Origin: Burkholderia savannae
GTDB taxonomy: Bacteria > Pseudomonadota > Gammaproteobacteria > Burkholderiales > Burkholderiaceae
NCBI RefSeq assembly: GCF_001524445.2
Contig: NZ_CP013418.1
Location: forward strand, 2,666,001 to 2,730,000
Length of the DNA: 64,000 bases
Direction: 5' to 3'
Shown: one piece after another, positions 30,086-38,255 of the stretch
How positions within the stretch are numbered: position 1 is the stretch's first letter
Layout of the letters: each line of letters begins with the position of its first letter
Notes under the pieces: model-generated
Seen by the model: only the letters and a program-made list of their open reading frames with translations
Told to the model about the DNA's origin: nothing
The model's database searches: none
Program-made: the position numbers and the translations under genes

Positions 30086-31726
30086 ATGAAAGCATCCGAT
30101 CTGTTCGTGAAGGCGCTGGAGGCGGAAGGCGTCCAGTATGTGTTCGGCATTCCCGGCGAGGAAAACCTCGATCTCCTCGAGTCCCTGCGGCGCTCCCGCA
30201 TCAAGCTCGTACTGACCCGCCACGAGCAGGCGGCGGGCTTCATGGCGGCCACCTACGGGCGGCTGACCGGCAAGACGGGCGTGTGCCTCGCGACGCTCGG
30301 CCCCGGCGCGACGAATTTCGTGACGGCGGCCGCGTATGCGCAGCTGGGCGGCATGCCGATGCTGATGATCACCGGGCAAAAGCCGATCAAGTCGAGCAAG
30401 CAGGGCCATTTCCAGATCGTCGACGTGGTCGGGATGATGCAGCCGCTCACGAAGCTCACGCGGCAGATCGTGTCGATCGGCAACATTCCGTCGGCGGTGC
30501 GCGAGGCGTTCCGGCGCGCGGAGGAAGAGCGCCCCGGCGCCACGCACCTCGAATTGCCCGAGGACATCGCGCACGAGGAGGGCGACGGCAAGCCGATTCC
30601 CGCGAGCTACAGCCGCCGGCCGATCGCCGAGGAGAAGGCGGTCGCGCACGCGGCCGAAGCGATCCAGGCGGCGCGCCATCCGCTCTTGATGATCGGCGCG
30701 GGCGGCAATCGCAAGACGACCCGCAAGATGCTCAAGGAATTCGTCGACACGACGGGCATACCGTTCTTCACGACGCAGATGGGCAAGGGCGTGATCGACG
30801 AAACGCATCCGCTGTGGCTCGGCAACGCGACGCTGTCGGACGGCGATTTCGTGCACCGCGCGATCGAGCACGCGGACTGCATCATCAACGTCGGCCACGA
30901 CGTGATCGAGAAGCCGCCGTTCTTCATGCGCGCCGACGACAAGACCGTGATCCACGTGAACTTCCTCGGCGCGCAGGTCGATCCCGTGTACTTCCCGCAG
31001 ATCGAGGTCGTCGGGGACATCGCGAACGCGGTGTGGCAGATGAAGGAGACGCTCGCGCGCCAACCGCACTGGGATTTCTCGCGCTTCATGCTGATCAAGG
31101 AGCACTTCGAGGCGCACCTGAAGAAAGGGCAGGACGATCCGCGCTTTCCGATGTATCCGGTGCGGATCGTCAACGATCTGTACCGGTCGATGCCGGAGGA
31201 CGGCATCGTCTGCCTCGACAACGGCATGTACAAGATCTGGTTCGCGCGCTACTGGCGCGCGCACGAGCCGAATTCGCTGCTGCTCGACAACGCGCTTGCG
31301 TCGATGGGCGCGGGCCTGCCGTCGGCGATCGCGACGAAGATCGTGCATCCGCAACGCAAGGTGATGGCCGTGTGCGGCGACGGCGGCTTCATGATGAATT
31401 CTCAGGAGCTCGAAACGGCGGTGCGGCTCAAGCTCGACCTCGTCGTGATGATCCTGCGCGACGACGCGTTCGGAATGATCCGCTGGAAGCAGGAGAACAT
31501 GAACTTCCCCGATTACGCGATGACGCTCGCGAACCCGGATTTCGTCGCGTACGCGCAGAGCTACGGCGCGCATGGGCACCGGATCGCGTCGGCCGACGAA
31601 CTCGAGCCTCTCGTGCGCGAATGCTTTGCGTCGCCGGGCGTGCATCTGATCGACGTGCCGATCGACTACTCGGACAACGAGCGCGTGCTCAATCGCGAAA
31701 TCAAGCGCCTGTCGGCGCAGTTGTGA
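30086..31726 (+). CDS. Acetolactate synthase, catabolic type (AlsS-like)
   Basis: The 546-residue thiamine-diphosphate enzyme joins two pyruvates to 2-acetolactate. The catalytic glutamate is in LVLTRHEQAAGFMA, the pyrimidine-domain element is ATLGPGATNFVTAAAYAQ, and the ThDP/Mg2+ motif begins VCGDGGFMMNSQELETAV. It lacks a nearby regulatory small subunit, as in catabolic enzymes. The ThDP motif ends in LRDDAFGMI rather than the commoner NN, so a related decarboxylase activity is possible. It forms a pair with the aldehyde dehydrogenase 46 bp downstream. Confidence 0.85.
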   Translation: MKASDLFVKALEAEGVQYVFGIPGEENLDLLESLRRSRIKLVLTRHEQAAGFMAATYGRLTGKTGVCLATLGPGATNFVTAAAYAQLGGMPMLMITGQKPIKSSKQGHFQIVDVVGMMQPLTKLTRQIVSIGNIPSAVREAFRRAEEERPGATHLELPEDIAHEEGDGKPIPASYSRRPIAEEKAVAHAAEAIQAARHPLLMIGAGGNRKTTRKMLKEFVDTTGIPFFTTQMGKGVIDETHPLWLGNATLSDGDFVHRAIEHADCIINVGHDVIEKPPFFMRADDKTVIHVNFLGAQVDPVYFPQIEVVGDIANAVWQMKETLARQPHWDFSRFMLIKEHFEAHLKKGQDDPRFPMYPVRIVNDLYRSMPEDGIVCLDNGMYKIWFARYWRAHEPNSLLLDNALASMGAGLPSAIATKIVHPQRKVMAVCGDGGFMMNSQELETAVRLKLDLVVMILRDDAFGMIRWKQENMNFPDYAMTLANPDFVAYAQSYGAHGHRIASADELEPLVRECFASPGVHLIDVPIDYSDNERVLNREIKRLSAQL

Positions 31727-31772
31727 CCGCAGTGGGCGGCACGGCGCATCAAACCGGACGGAGTGATTCGAC

Positions 31773-33206
31773 ATGCTGAAGGAAACCTATCCGTATTACC
31801 TCGCGAACGAGGCGGTGTACGCGAACACCGATCTCGACGTCACCGACAAGTACAGCGGCGAGGTCGCGACGCGCGTCGCGCTCGCCGACGCGAAGGCGAT
31901 CGACGCCGCGATCGGCGCGGCCGTCGCCGCGCAAAAGCCGCTGCGCGAGCTGCCGGCGTTCAGGCGGCAGGCGATCCTCGAGCACTGCGTCGCGCGGTTT
32001 CGCGAGCGCTTCGACGAGCTGGCCGAAGCGCTGTGCATCGAGGCGGGCAAGCCGATCAACGATTCGAAGGGTGAAGTGACGCGCCTCATCGACACGTTCC
32101 GCGTCGCGGCGGAGGAATCGGTGCGCATCGAGGGCGGCCTCATCAACCTCGAAATCTCGCCGCGCGCGCAGGGCTACAGCGGCTATTACAAGCGCGTGCC
32201 GATCGGGCCGTGCTCGTTCATCTCGCCGTTCAACTTTCCGCTGAACCTCGCCGCGCACAAGGTCGCGCCCGCGCTCGCCGCGGGCTGCCCGTTCGTGCTG
32301 AAACCCGCGAGCCGCACGCCGATCGGCGCGCTGATCATCGGCGAAGTGCTCGCGCAAACCGATTTGCCGAAGGGCGCGTTCTCGATCCTGCCCGCGCATC
32401 GCGACGGCGCCGATCTCTTCACGACCGACGAGCGCTTCAAGCTGCTGTCGTTCACGGGCTCGCCCGCGGTCGGCTGGGAGCTGAAGAAGAAGGCGGGCAA
32501 GAAGAAGGTCGTGCTCGAACTCGGCGGCAACGCGGCCGCGATCGTCGACGCCGATCAGCGCGAGCGGCTCGACTACGTCGTCGAGCGGCTCGCGTTCGGC
32601 GCGTACTACCAGTCAGGGCAGAGTTGCATCGGCGTGCAGCGGATCATCGCGCATGCGGATGTCTACGACGCGCTGCGCGAGAAGCTGATCGCGAAGACGC
32701 GCTCGCTGAAGATGGGCGATCCGAAGGACCCGGCGACGTTCGTCGGCCCGATGATCTCCGAATCCGAGGCGCGGCGGCTGGCCGGCTGGATGGAAGCGGC
32801 CGTCGCGGCGGGCGCGAGGATTGTCGCGGGCGGCGGCGTCGACGGCGCGATGTTCGAGGCGACGCTGCTCGAGAACGTCGGCCGCGATCAGGATCTGTAT
32901 CGCAAGGAGGCGTTCGGCCCCGTCGCGCTGCTCGAGACGTTCTCCGATTTCGACGACGCGCTCGCGCGCGTGAACGACAGCGATTTCGGCCTGCAGGCGG
33001 GCGTGTTCACCGATTCGCTCGCGCACGCGCAGCGCGCGTGGGACGAGCTCGAAGTGGGCGGCGTCGTGATCAACGATGTGCCGTCGTTCCGCGTCGACAA
33101 CATGCCGTACGGCGGCGTGAAGGATTCGGGGCTCGGCCGCGAAGGGATTCGCTACGCGATCGAGGACATGACCGAGCTGCGGCTCATGGTGGTGCGCAAG
33201 CGTTGA
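31773..33206 (+). CDS. NAD(P)-dependent aldehyde dehydrogenase
   Basis: The 477-residue ALDH-superfamily enzyme has the catalytic cysteine in YYQSGQSCIGVQR, the general-base glutamate in VVLELGGNAAAI, the cofactor motif FTGSPAVGWELKKKAG and the oxyanion asparagine in ISPFNFPLNLAAHKV. It most resembles the lactaldehyde/phosphonoacetaldehyde or GapN-like branches, but the substrate is not evident. It is cotranscribed with the upstream acetolactate synthase, suggesting the two act on a shared C3-C4 carbonyl pathway. This is inference. Confidence 0.88.
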   Translation: MLKETYPYYLANEAVYANTDLDVTDKYSGEVATRVALADAKAIDAAIGAAVAAQKPLRELPAFRRQAILEHCVARFRERFDELAEALCIEAGKPINDSKGEVTRLIDTFRVAAEESVRIEGGLINLEISPRAQGYSGYYKRVPIGPCSFISPFNFPLNLAAHKVAPALAAGCPFVLKPASRTPIGALIIGEVLAQTDLPKGAFSILPAHRDGADLFTTDERFKLLSFTGSPAVGWELKKKAGKKKVVLELGGNAAAIVDADQRERLDYVVERLAFGAYYQSGQSCIGVQRIIAHADVYDALREKLIAKTRSLKMGDPKDPATFVGPMISESEARRLAGWMEAAVAAGARIVAGGGVDGAMFEATLLENVGRDQDLYRKEAFGPVALLETFSDFDDALARVNDSDFGLQAGVFTDSLAHAQRAWDELEVGGVVINDVPSFRVDNMPYGGVKDSGLGREGIRYAIEDMTELRLMVVRKR

Positions 33207-33454
33207 TTGCGGCGCGGCGGCGTGATGCGGTGCCGCCGTCGCGCGCGTCGCCGCCGCTTCGCTGCGCGCTCGGCTTGTTCGGTGCGCTCGGCGTGCGATT
33301 CCGCAGACCTATCCTTTCGTCACGAGCATCCGGCGGATCGGCGCGCGGGAAGCGGGCGAGCGCGACGGGCGGTGCTTGGCGTCGATGCAGGGCGAAATGC
33401 GCAGCGGCCGCCGCGACAAGACGGCCGCGAATCGCGGCAACGGCGCCTTGCGCG

Positions 33455-33895
33455 CTACGCCGCCGCGATCGCGTGGCCCGGCAGGCTGAGGCTCGTCGAC
33501 TTCGCGAGCACGCAGACGTCGCCCGCCGCGTTGCGCAGCGTGCCTTCGAGGCGCACGACGTCGCCTTTGAGCTTCGGGTTCGGCTCGATCGCGACGATCC
33601 GCCGTTCCATCGTCGCCGTATCGCCCGCCGCGACCGCCTTGCGGAACTGAAATTCGAATTCGAGCCCGAGCGCCGGCCGCCGCTCGCTGAGGAACGTCGC
33701 GACCATCCCCATCATCAGCGCCGAATAGTGCGTGCCGCTGACGATCAGTCCGCCGAATCGCGTCGATCCGGCGAGCGCCTCGTCGTGATGCAGCGGATTC
33801 ATGTCGCCGGCGAGCGCGGCAAATCGGCGAACGGATTCAATGTCGAACGTGACCATTTTCGAGATAGTTTCGCCGACGTTGTAACTCGTATTCAT
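33455..33895 (-). CDS. MaoC-like hot-dog dehydratase
   Basis: The 146-residue protein has the (R)-specific enoyl-CoA hydratase motif FAALAGDMNPLHHDEALA with the catalytic Asp and His. It is followed by FGGLIVSGTHYSALMMGMVA, and the whole protein is a single hot-dog domain. It probably hydrates an enoyl-CoA, feeding either beta-oxidation or polyhydroxyalkanoate precursors. It stands alone, convergent with the aldehyde dehydrogenase gene. The start at 33895 is set by the family N-terminus (YNVGETISKMVTFD). Confidence 0.85.
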   Translation of the reverse strand: MNTSYNVGETISKMVTFDIESVRRFAALAGDMNPLHHDEALAGSTRFGGLIVSGTHYSALMMGMVATFLSERRPALGLEFEFQFRKAVAAGDTATMERRIVAIEPNPKLKGDVVRLEGTLRNAAGDVCVLAKSTSLSLPGHAIAAA

Positions 33896-34160
33896 GAGGA
33901 TGCGCAGAATAATTGGATAAGAAAGTGGCGGCCGCGTATTAAACGGCAATTGCCGAATATCGAGATAAGGCGGCAATGGTCGCGATCGTCGCCGTCTCGA
34001 AAAACCGGGGGGGCGGCGCGCGAAGCGTTCCCGCTCACGCCGGCATTGACGGCGATGCGCGCCGCCGCATCGATTGGAGATGCTATCGTTCACCGACCGG
34101 ACGGTCAATCTGACGGCGCGTCCGGCCGAACCGGGCGGCTTCGTGCATGTGTGAGGCGTC

Positions 34161-34195
34161 GAGCCGAGAGCCGAGAGCCGAGAGCCGAGAGCCGA
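34161..34195. repeat. 7-bp tandem repeat, five copies
   Basis: GAGCCGA is repeated five times without change in non-coding DNA. It is a candidate variable-number repeat locus. Confidence 0.85.
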
Positions 34196-34460
34196 GCGCC
34201 GGCGCGTGTCGCGCGCGCGCGTCAAACGCCCGTCGAGCGGGCGCCGCAGGCCGATTTCCGGCAGGCCGCGCAGGTTCGGCGAACATGCGATGACTTGCGT
34301 CGAAGAAAACGTTTGCGCTCCCTTCATCTTCCGGCGTCGCGAGCTCGATTGATAAACCGCACTGTGGCGAGCAGATAACACACTGCTCGGATGCAATTGC
34401 GCGCCGCGCGTATCCGGCGCATTGTGACCACGAAATCAGCCGGGCCGCTCCGACACACGC

Positions 34461-34494
34461 TTTTACCTGATCGAACGATGACTCGATCGTAAAA
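34461..34494 (+). promoter_or_regulatory. Long inverted repeat preceding a possible short leader ORF
   Basis: TTTTAC (34461-34466) plus GATCGA (34469-34474) pair with TCGATC (34483-34488) plus GTAAAA (34489-34494), leaving a two-base bulge and an eight-base loop. The 3' arm ends directly at a Shine-Dalgarno-like AAGGAG. As RNA it could gate translation of the short ORF; as DNA it could be an operator. Confidence 0.45.
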
Positions 34495-34503
34495 AGGAGT
34501 GAA

Positions 34504-34554
34504 ATGCGCATCGATTATCGAGCGAGATCAGCGAGCGGACTTAATTTCATTTAA
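34504..34554 (+). CDS. Possible 16-residue leader peptide upstream of wspHRR
   Basis: ATG at 34504 follows AAAAAGGAGTGAA, one of the best ribosome sites in the window, and encodes MRIDYRARSASGLNFI before TAA. It lies directly after a strong inverted repeat and 168 bp before the wsp operon. The sequence resembles no family known to me. It could be a regulatory leader peptide, or simply a chance ORF behind a purine-rich stretch. Confidence 0.3.
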   Translation: MRIDYRARSASGLNFI

Positions 34555-34722
34555 CATCAGCACTTTATATTCGTTTTAAGAAAGAATGAGGGCCCGTTTC
34601 ATTGCCGTTCACGAGGAACGGCGGGCTCGCGCTCACGCGATCGCATGCTGAACCAGCCGGGCAGGCGAGCGACGAACGGGGCTGGAACAGGCAACAAGGC
34701 AACGATTGCGTAGCGCTACGAC

Positions 34723-35820
34723 ATGATGAACAAAACGAGTAGGGATAATGCTTCGGATTCGCTTGAATCGGGGATCTCGGTGCTGCTGGTCGACGACCAG
34801 GCGTTCGTCGGCGAAGTGATTCGCCGCTCGCTCGTCCCGGAGCGCGACATCGTGCTGCACACGTGCACCGACGCGCAGCGCGCGCTCGCGATGGCGAGGG
34901 AAGTGAAGCCGACCGTGATCCTGCAGGACCTCGTGATGCCCGACATCGACGGCCTTGATCTCGTGCGCGCATGGCGCGCCGACGCGCAGACGGCGCGCGT
35001 GCCGATCATCGTGCTCTCGGCGAAGGAAGAGCCTGTCGTCAAGCGCGCGGCGTTCGTCGCCGGCGCGAACGACTATCTCGTCAAGTTGCCCGACACGATC
35101 GAGCTGATCGCGCGCATCCGCTACCACTCGAATTCCTACCTGATGCTGCGGCAGCGCGACGAGGTGCTCGATTTCCTGTCGCACGACATGCGCACGCCGC
35201 AGACGTCGATCCTCGCGCTGCTCGACGTCTATCGCAACGAGCACGGCGCGATGCCGCCGATTCTCGAGCGGATCGAGACGCACGCGCGCCGCGCGCTCGC
35301 GCTCGCCGACGGCTTCATTCATCTGACGCGCGCGCAATCGGAGAAGCGGCCGAGCGAGACGGTGAGCCTGAACGAGGTCGTGCTCGATGCCGTCGACCAG
35401 ATGTGGGAGAAAGCGGGCAGCGTCGGCAGCCGCGTGAGCGCCGACGTGCCGCCGACGGAGTGCCTGTGCATCGGCGACCGGATGATGCTCACGCGCGCGG
35501 TCGCCAATCTCGTCGACAACGCGCTGAAGTATGGGCCGGCGGGCTCGGAGGTGCGCTGCACGCTCGTCGAGGACGGCGACGGCTGGCTGATCGGCGTCGA
35601 GGACGAAGGCGCCGGCATCGCGCCCGAGCAGCGCGCGGCCGCGACCGAATCGTTCGTGCGGCTCGTGCCGGCGGGCGGCGCGCAGCGCGGCGGCTTCGGG
35701 CTCGGGCTCGCGTTCGTGCGCGCGACGGCCGCGAAGCATCGCGGTCTGATCCTGATGCGCTACACGCCGCGCGGCTTCCTCGCGGGACTTCGGATTCCGA
35801 AGGATGCGAGCGCCGCGTGA
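34723..35820 (+). CDS. wspHRR: Response regulator/histidine kinase hybrid of the Wsp system (WspHRR-like)
   Basis: The 365-residue protein has an N-terminal receiver (SVLLVDDQAFVGEVI; phospho-acceptor Asp69 in QDLVMPDIDG; Lys121 in YLVKLP) followed by a histidine kinase core: H-box with His154 (FLSHDMRTPQTS), N-box NLVDNALKYG, G1 VEDEGAGI and G2 GFGLGLAFV. There is no membrane segment and no GGDEF domain. It heads the wsp-type operon where Pseudomonas would carry WspR near the end. Burkholderia wsp clusters are reported to carry such a hybrid (wspHRR) in place of WspR. It is probably phosphorylated by WspE; the downstream target is unknown. Confidence 0.85.
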   Translation: MMNKTSRDNASDSLESGISVLLVDDQAFVGEVIRRSLVPERDIVLHTCTDAQRALAMAREVKPTVILQDLVMPDIDGLDLVRAWRADAQTARVPIIVLSAKEEPVVKRAAFVAGANDYLVKLPDTIELIARIRYHSNSYLMLRQRDEVLDFLSHDMRTPQTSILALLDVYRNEHGAMPPILERIETHARRALALADGFIHLTRAQSEKRPSETVSLNEVVLDAVDQMWEKAGSVGSRVSADVPPTECLCIGDRMMLTRAVANLVDNALKYGPAGSEVRCTLVEDGDGWLIGVEDEGAGIAPEQRAAATESFVRLVPAGGAQRGGFGLGLAFVRATAAKHRGLILMRYTPRGFLAGLRIPKDASAA

Positions 35821-36013
35821 CGCGCGCGCTGGCCGCACGCCGCCGTCCGTGCGACACGATCCGCTTCGCGCGCACCGACCTGTCCTCGTTCACGATGGTT
35901 CAAGTTACACTCGCGATGCCCGGGTTTCGCGTCGCGCCGGGATCGATGCGATCCGCCCCGTGCGTAGCGCGACGCTTTCCTCATCTGATTTTCCGCCAGC
36001 CGGATAAAACGAC

Positions 36014-37690
36014 ATGCCCACAGTGACGCCTCGCGCCAGCCACGAGATTCTTCGCAAACCCGCCGCCGGCAGCCGGCTCACGCTGGGCAACCGGATACTG
36101 TTCAGCTTCGGCGCGCTGTTCGTGCTGATGCTGTTCATGGCGGCGCTGTCCTATCAGCGCCTGCGCGCGATCAACGACGAAGCGATCAGCATCGAGCGCG
36201 ATTCCCTTCCGGGCGTCTATCTCGCCGCTTCGTTGCGCGCGGCGACGAACGAATCGTACATCGCGCTGCAGCGCGCGGTGTTCGTCGACGCCGACGCCGA
36301 CGCCGTCCGGCGCGATCTCGCGAAGGTGCCCAGCCTGCTCGAGGAAACCGACAAGCTGATGTCCGCGTATCAGGCGTCGATCTTCCGCAACGACGATCAG
36401 GAGCGCTTCAACGCGTTTCGCGCGTCCTACGAGCGCTACGTGCCGCTCCTGAACGACACCGTGCAGAAGGCGCACGGCGCGAAGCCCGATTCGCTCGCCG
36501 CGTACGCGAAGATGACGCCCGCGTGGGAAGAGGTGATTCGCACCGCCAACGTTCTCGTGCAGGAGAACCGGCGCTTCGCCGAGCAGTCGGCGACGCTGAT
36601 CCGCGAATCGGTGCACGGCACCGAGATCACGCTCGCGGTCGCGCTCGGCGTCGTGCTCGTCGCCGCGCTCGTGTTCGGCTATTTTCTCTATCGCGCGGTG
36701 ACGGTGCCGATGGCGCGGCTCGTCGACGTGCACGACGTGATGCGCACGGGCGATCTGACGCAGCGCCTGAACCTCGGCCGCAGCGACGAATTCGGCACGC
36801 TCGAGAGCGGCTTCAACCGCATGGCCGACGAGCTGACCGCGCTCGTCGCGCAGGCGCAGCAGTCGTCGCTGCAGGTGACGACGTCGGTCGCCGAGATCGC
36901 GGCGACGTCGCGCGAGCAGCAGGCGACGGCGAACGAAACGGCGGCGACGACGACCGAGATCGGCGCGACCTCGCGCGAGATCTTCGCGACGTCGCGCGAT
37001 CTGCTGCGCACGATGAACGAGGTGTCGGCGGTCGCCGAGCAGTCGGCGACGCTCGCGGGCGTCGGCCAGAGCGGCCTCACTCGGATGGGCGAGACGATGC
37101 GCAGCGTGATGGATGCGGCGGGCTCGGTGAACGCGAAGCTCGCGATCCTCAACGAGAAGGCGATCAACATCAACCAGGTCGTCGCGACGATCACGAAGGT
37201 CGCCGACCAGACCAACCTGCTGTCGCTGAACGCCGCGATCGAAGCGGAGAAGGCGGGCGAGTACGGCCGCGGCTTCGCGGTCGTCGCGACCGAGATCCGC
37301 CGCCTCGCGGATCAGACGGCGGTCGCGACGTACGACATCGAGCAGACGGTGAAGGAGATCCAGTCGGCGGTGTCGGCGGGCGTGATGGGGATGGACAAGT
37401 TTTCCGAGGAAGTGCGGCGCGGAATGCGCGACGTGCAGCAGGTGGGCGGCCAGCTGTCGCAGATCATCGCCGAAGTGCAGACGCTCGCGCCGCGCTTCCA
37501 GATGGTCAACGAAGGGATGCAGACGCAGGCGAGCGGCGCCGAGCAGATCACGCAGGCGCTGTCGCAACTGTCGGAGGCCGCGCAGCAGACGGCGGAATCG
37601 CTGCGGCAATCGTCGCAGGCGATCGACGATCTGACGCTCGTCGCGAACCAGTTGCGCACGGGCGTGTCGCGCTTCAAGGTCGACGCGTGA
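36014..37690 (+). CDS. wspA: Methyl-accepting chemotaxis-type receptor of the Wsp system (WspA)
   Basis: The 558-residue inner-membrane receptor has helix 1 near residues 30-51 ([16 protein letters not shown]), a four-helix-bundle periplasmic domain, helix 2 near residues 205-230, HAMP, and the long signalling coiled coil. The hairpin tip is [20 protein letters not shown], with methylation-type residues on both flanks. In Pseudomonas, WspA senses surface contact and drives the kinase WspE. It is followed by wspB after 28 bp. Length and order fit WspA. Confidence 0.9.
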   Translation: MPTVTPRASHEILRKPAAGSRLTLGNRILFSFGALFVLMLFMAALSYQRLRAINDEAISIERDSLPGVYLAASLRAATNESYIALQRAVFVDADADAVRRDLAKVPSLLEETDKLMSAYQASIFRNDDQERFNAFRASYERYVPLLNDTVQKAHGAKPDSLAAYAKMTPAWEEVIRTANVLVQENRRFAEQSATLIRESVHGTEITLAVALGVVLVAALVFGYFLYRAVTVPMARLVDVHDVMRTGDLTQRLNLGRSDEFGTLESGFNRMADELTALVAQAQQSSLQVTTSVAEIAATSREQQATANETAATTTEIGATSREIFATSRDLLRTMNEVSAVAEQSATLAGVGQSGLTRMGETMRSVMDAAGSVNAKLAILNEKAININQVVATITKVADQTNLLSLNAAIEAEKAGEYGRGFAVVATEIRRLADQTAVATYDIEQTVKEIQSAVSAGVMGMDKFSEEVRRGMRDVQQVGGQLSQIIAEVQTLAPRFQMVNEGMQTQASGAEQITQALSQLSEAAQQTAESLRQSSQAIDDLTLVANQLRTGVSRFKVDA

Positions 37691-37718
37691 TGTGCGTGAC
37701 GCGCCAAGCGGAGCCGAC

Positions 37719-38255
37719 ATGCTGTTCCTGCTGTTTCACCTAGACGGCGAGCGCTACGCGCTCGATGCGGCGGAGATCGCCGAAGTGCTGCCGCTCGCCG
37801 CGACCAAGACGATTCCCGGCGCGCCCGCGTGGGCGGCCGGCATCCTCATGCATCGCGGCGAGCCGGTGCCGGTGATCGACGTGCCGCGGCTCGCGCTCGG
37901 CCGCGCCGCGCAGCCGTTGCGCTCGACGCGGCTCGTGCTCGTGCGCTACCGGCTGCCTGCCGCCGAGCCGGCGGTCGCGCCGCCGCGCGTGCGTCTGCTC
38001 GGGCTCATCGTCGAGCGCGCGACGCAGACCGCGCGAATCGCGCGCGACGCGTTCCGCGACAGCGGAATCGCGACGCCGCACGCGCGCTGGCTCGGGCCGA
38101 TCGCGAGCGACGCGGACGGCGTCGTCCAGTGGGTCGCGGTCCAGCACATCGTTAGCGGCGATGCGCGCGCATTGCTGTTCGACTACGCGGCGGCGCTCGA
38201 TCCGGCCGGCGCGAGCGCGCCGCTCGCGGGCGCACCGACGGGAGGCGGCCGATGA
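37719..38255 (+). CDS. wspB: CheW-like coupling protein WspB
   Basis: The 178-residue single CheW domain starts MLFLLFHLDGERYALDAAEI and has the conserved ILMHRGEPVPVIDVPRLALG. It couples the WspA receptor to the WspE kinase. The ATG at 37719 is chosen because the domain begins at once. The stop overlaps the wspC start (ATGA at 38252-38255). Confidence 0.88.
   Translation: MLFLLFHLDGERYALDAAEIAEVLPLAATKTIPGAPAWAAGILMHRGEPVPVIDVPRLALGRAAQPLRSTRLVLVRYRLPAAEPAVAPPRVRLLGLIVERATQTARIARDAFRDSGIATPHARWLGPIASDADGVVQWVAVQHIVSGDARALLFDYAAALDPAGASAPLAGAPTGGGR

Larger units (their letters stand above)
33896..34722. other. 827-bp leader region before the wsp operon
   Basis: Two stretches (about 33890-33985 and 34490-34590) are clearly AT-richer than the surroundings. 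The region holds a 7-bp tandem repeat, an inverted repeat just before a short possible ORF, a hairpin GCCGTTC-N5-GAACGGC at 34604-34622, and a 12-bp palindrome at 34709-34720 ending two bases before the wspHRR start. No conventional gene is seen. Confidence 0.6.

Noticed and set aside
34723..35820. Identification of the first wsp gene as WspR
   Set aside because: The C-terminal half has histidine kinase H, N and G boxes and no GGDEF motif.
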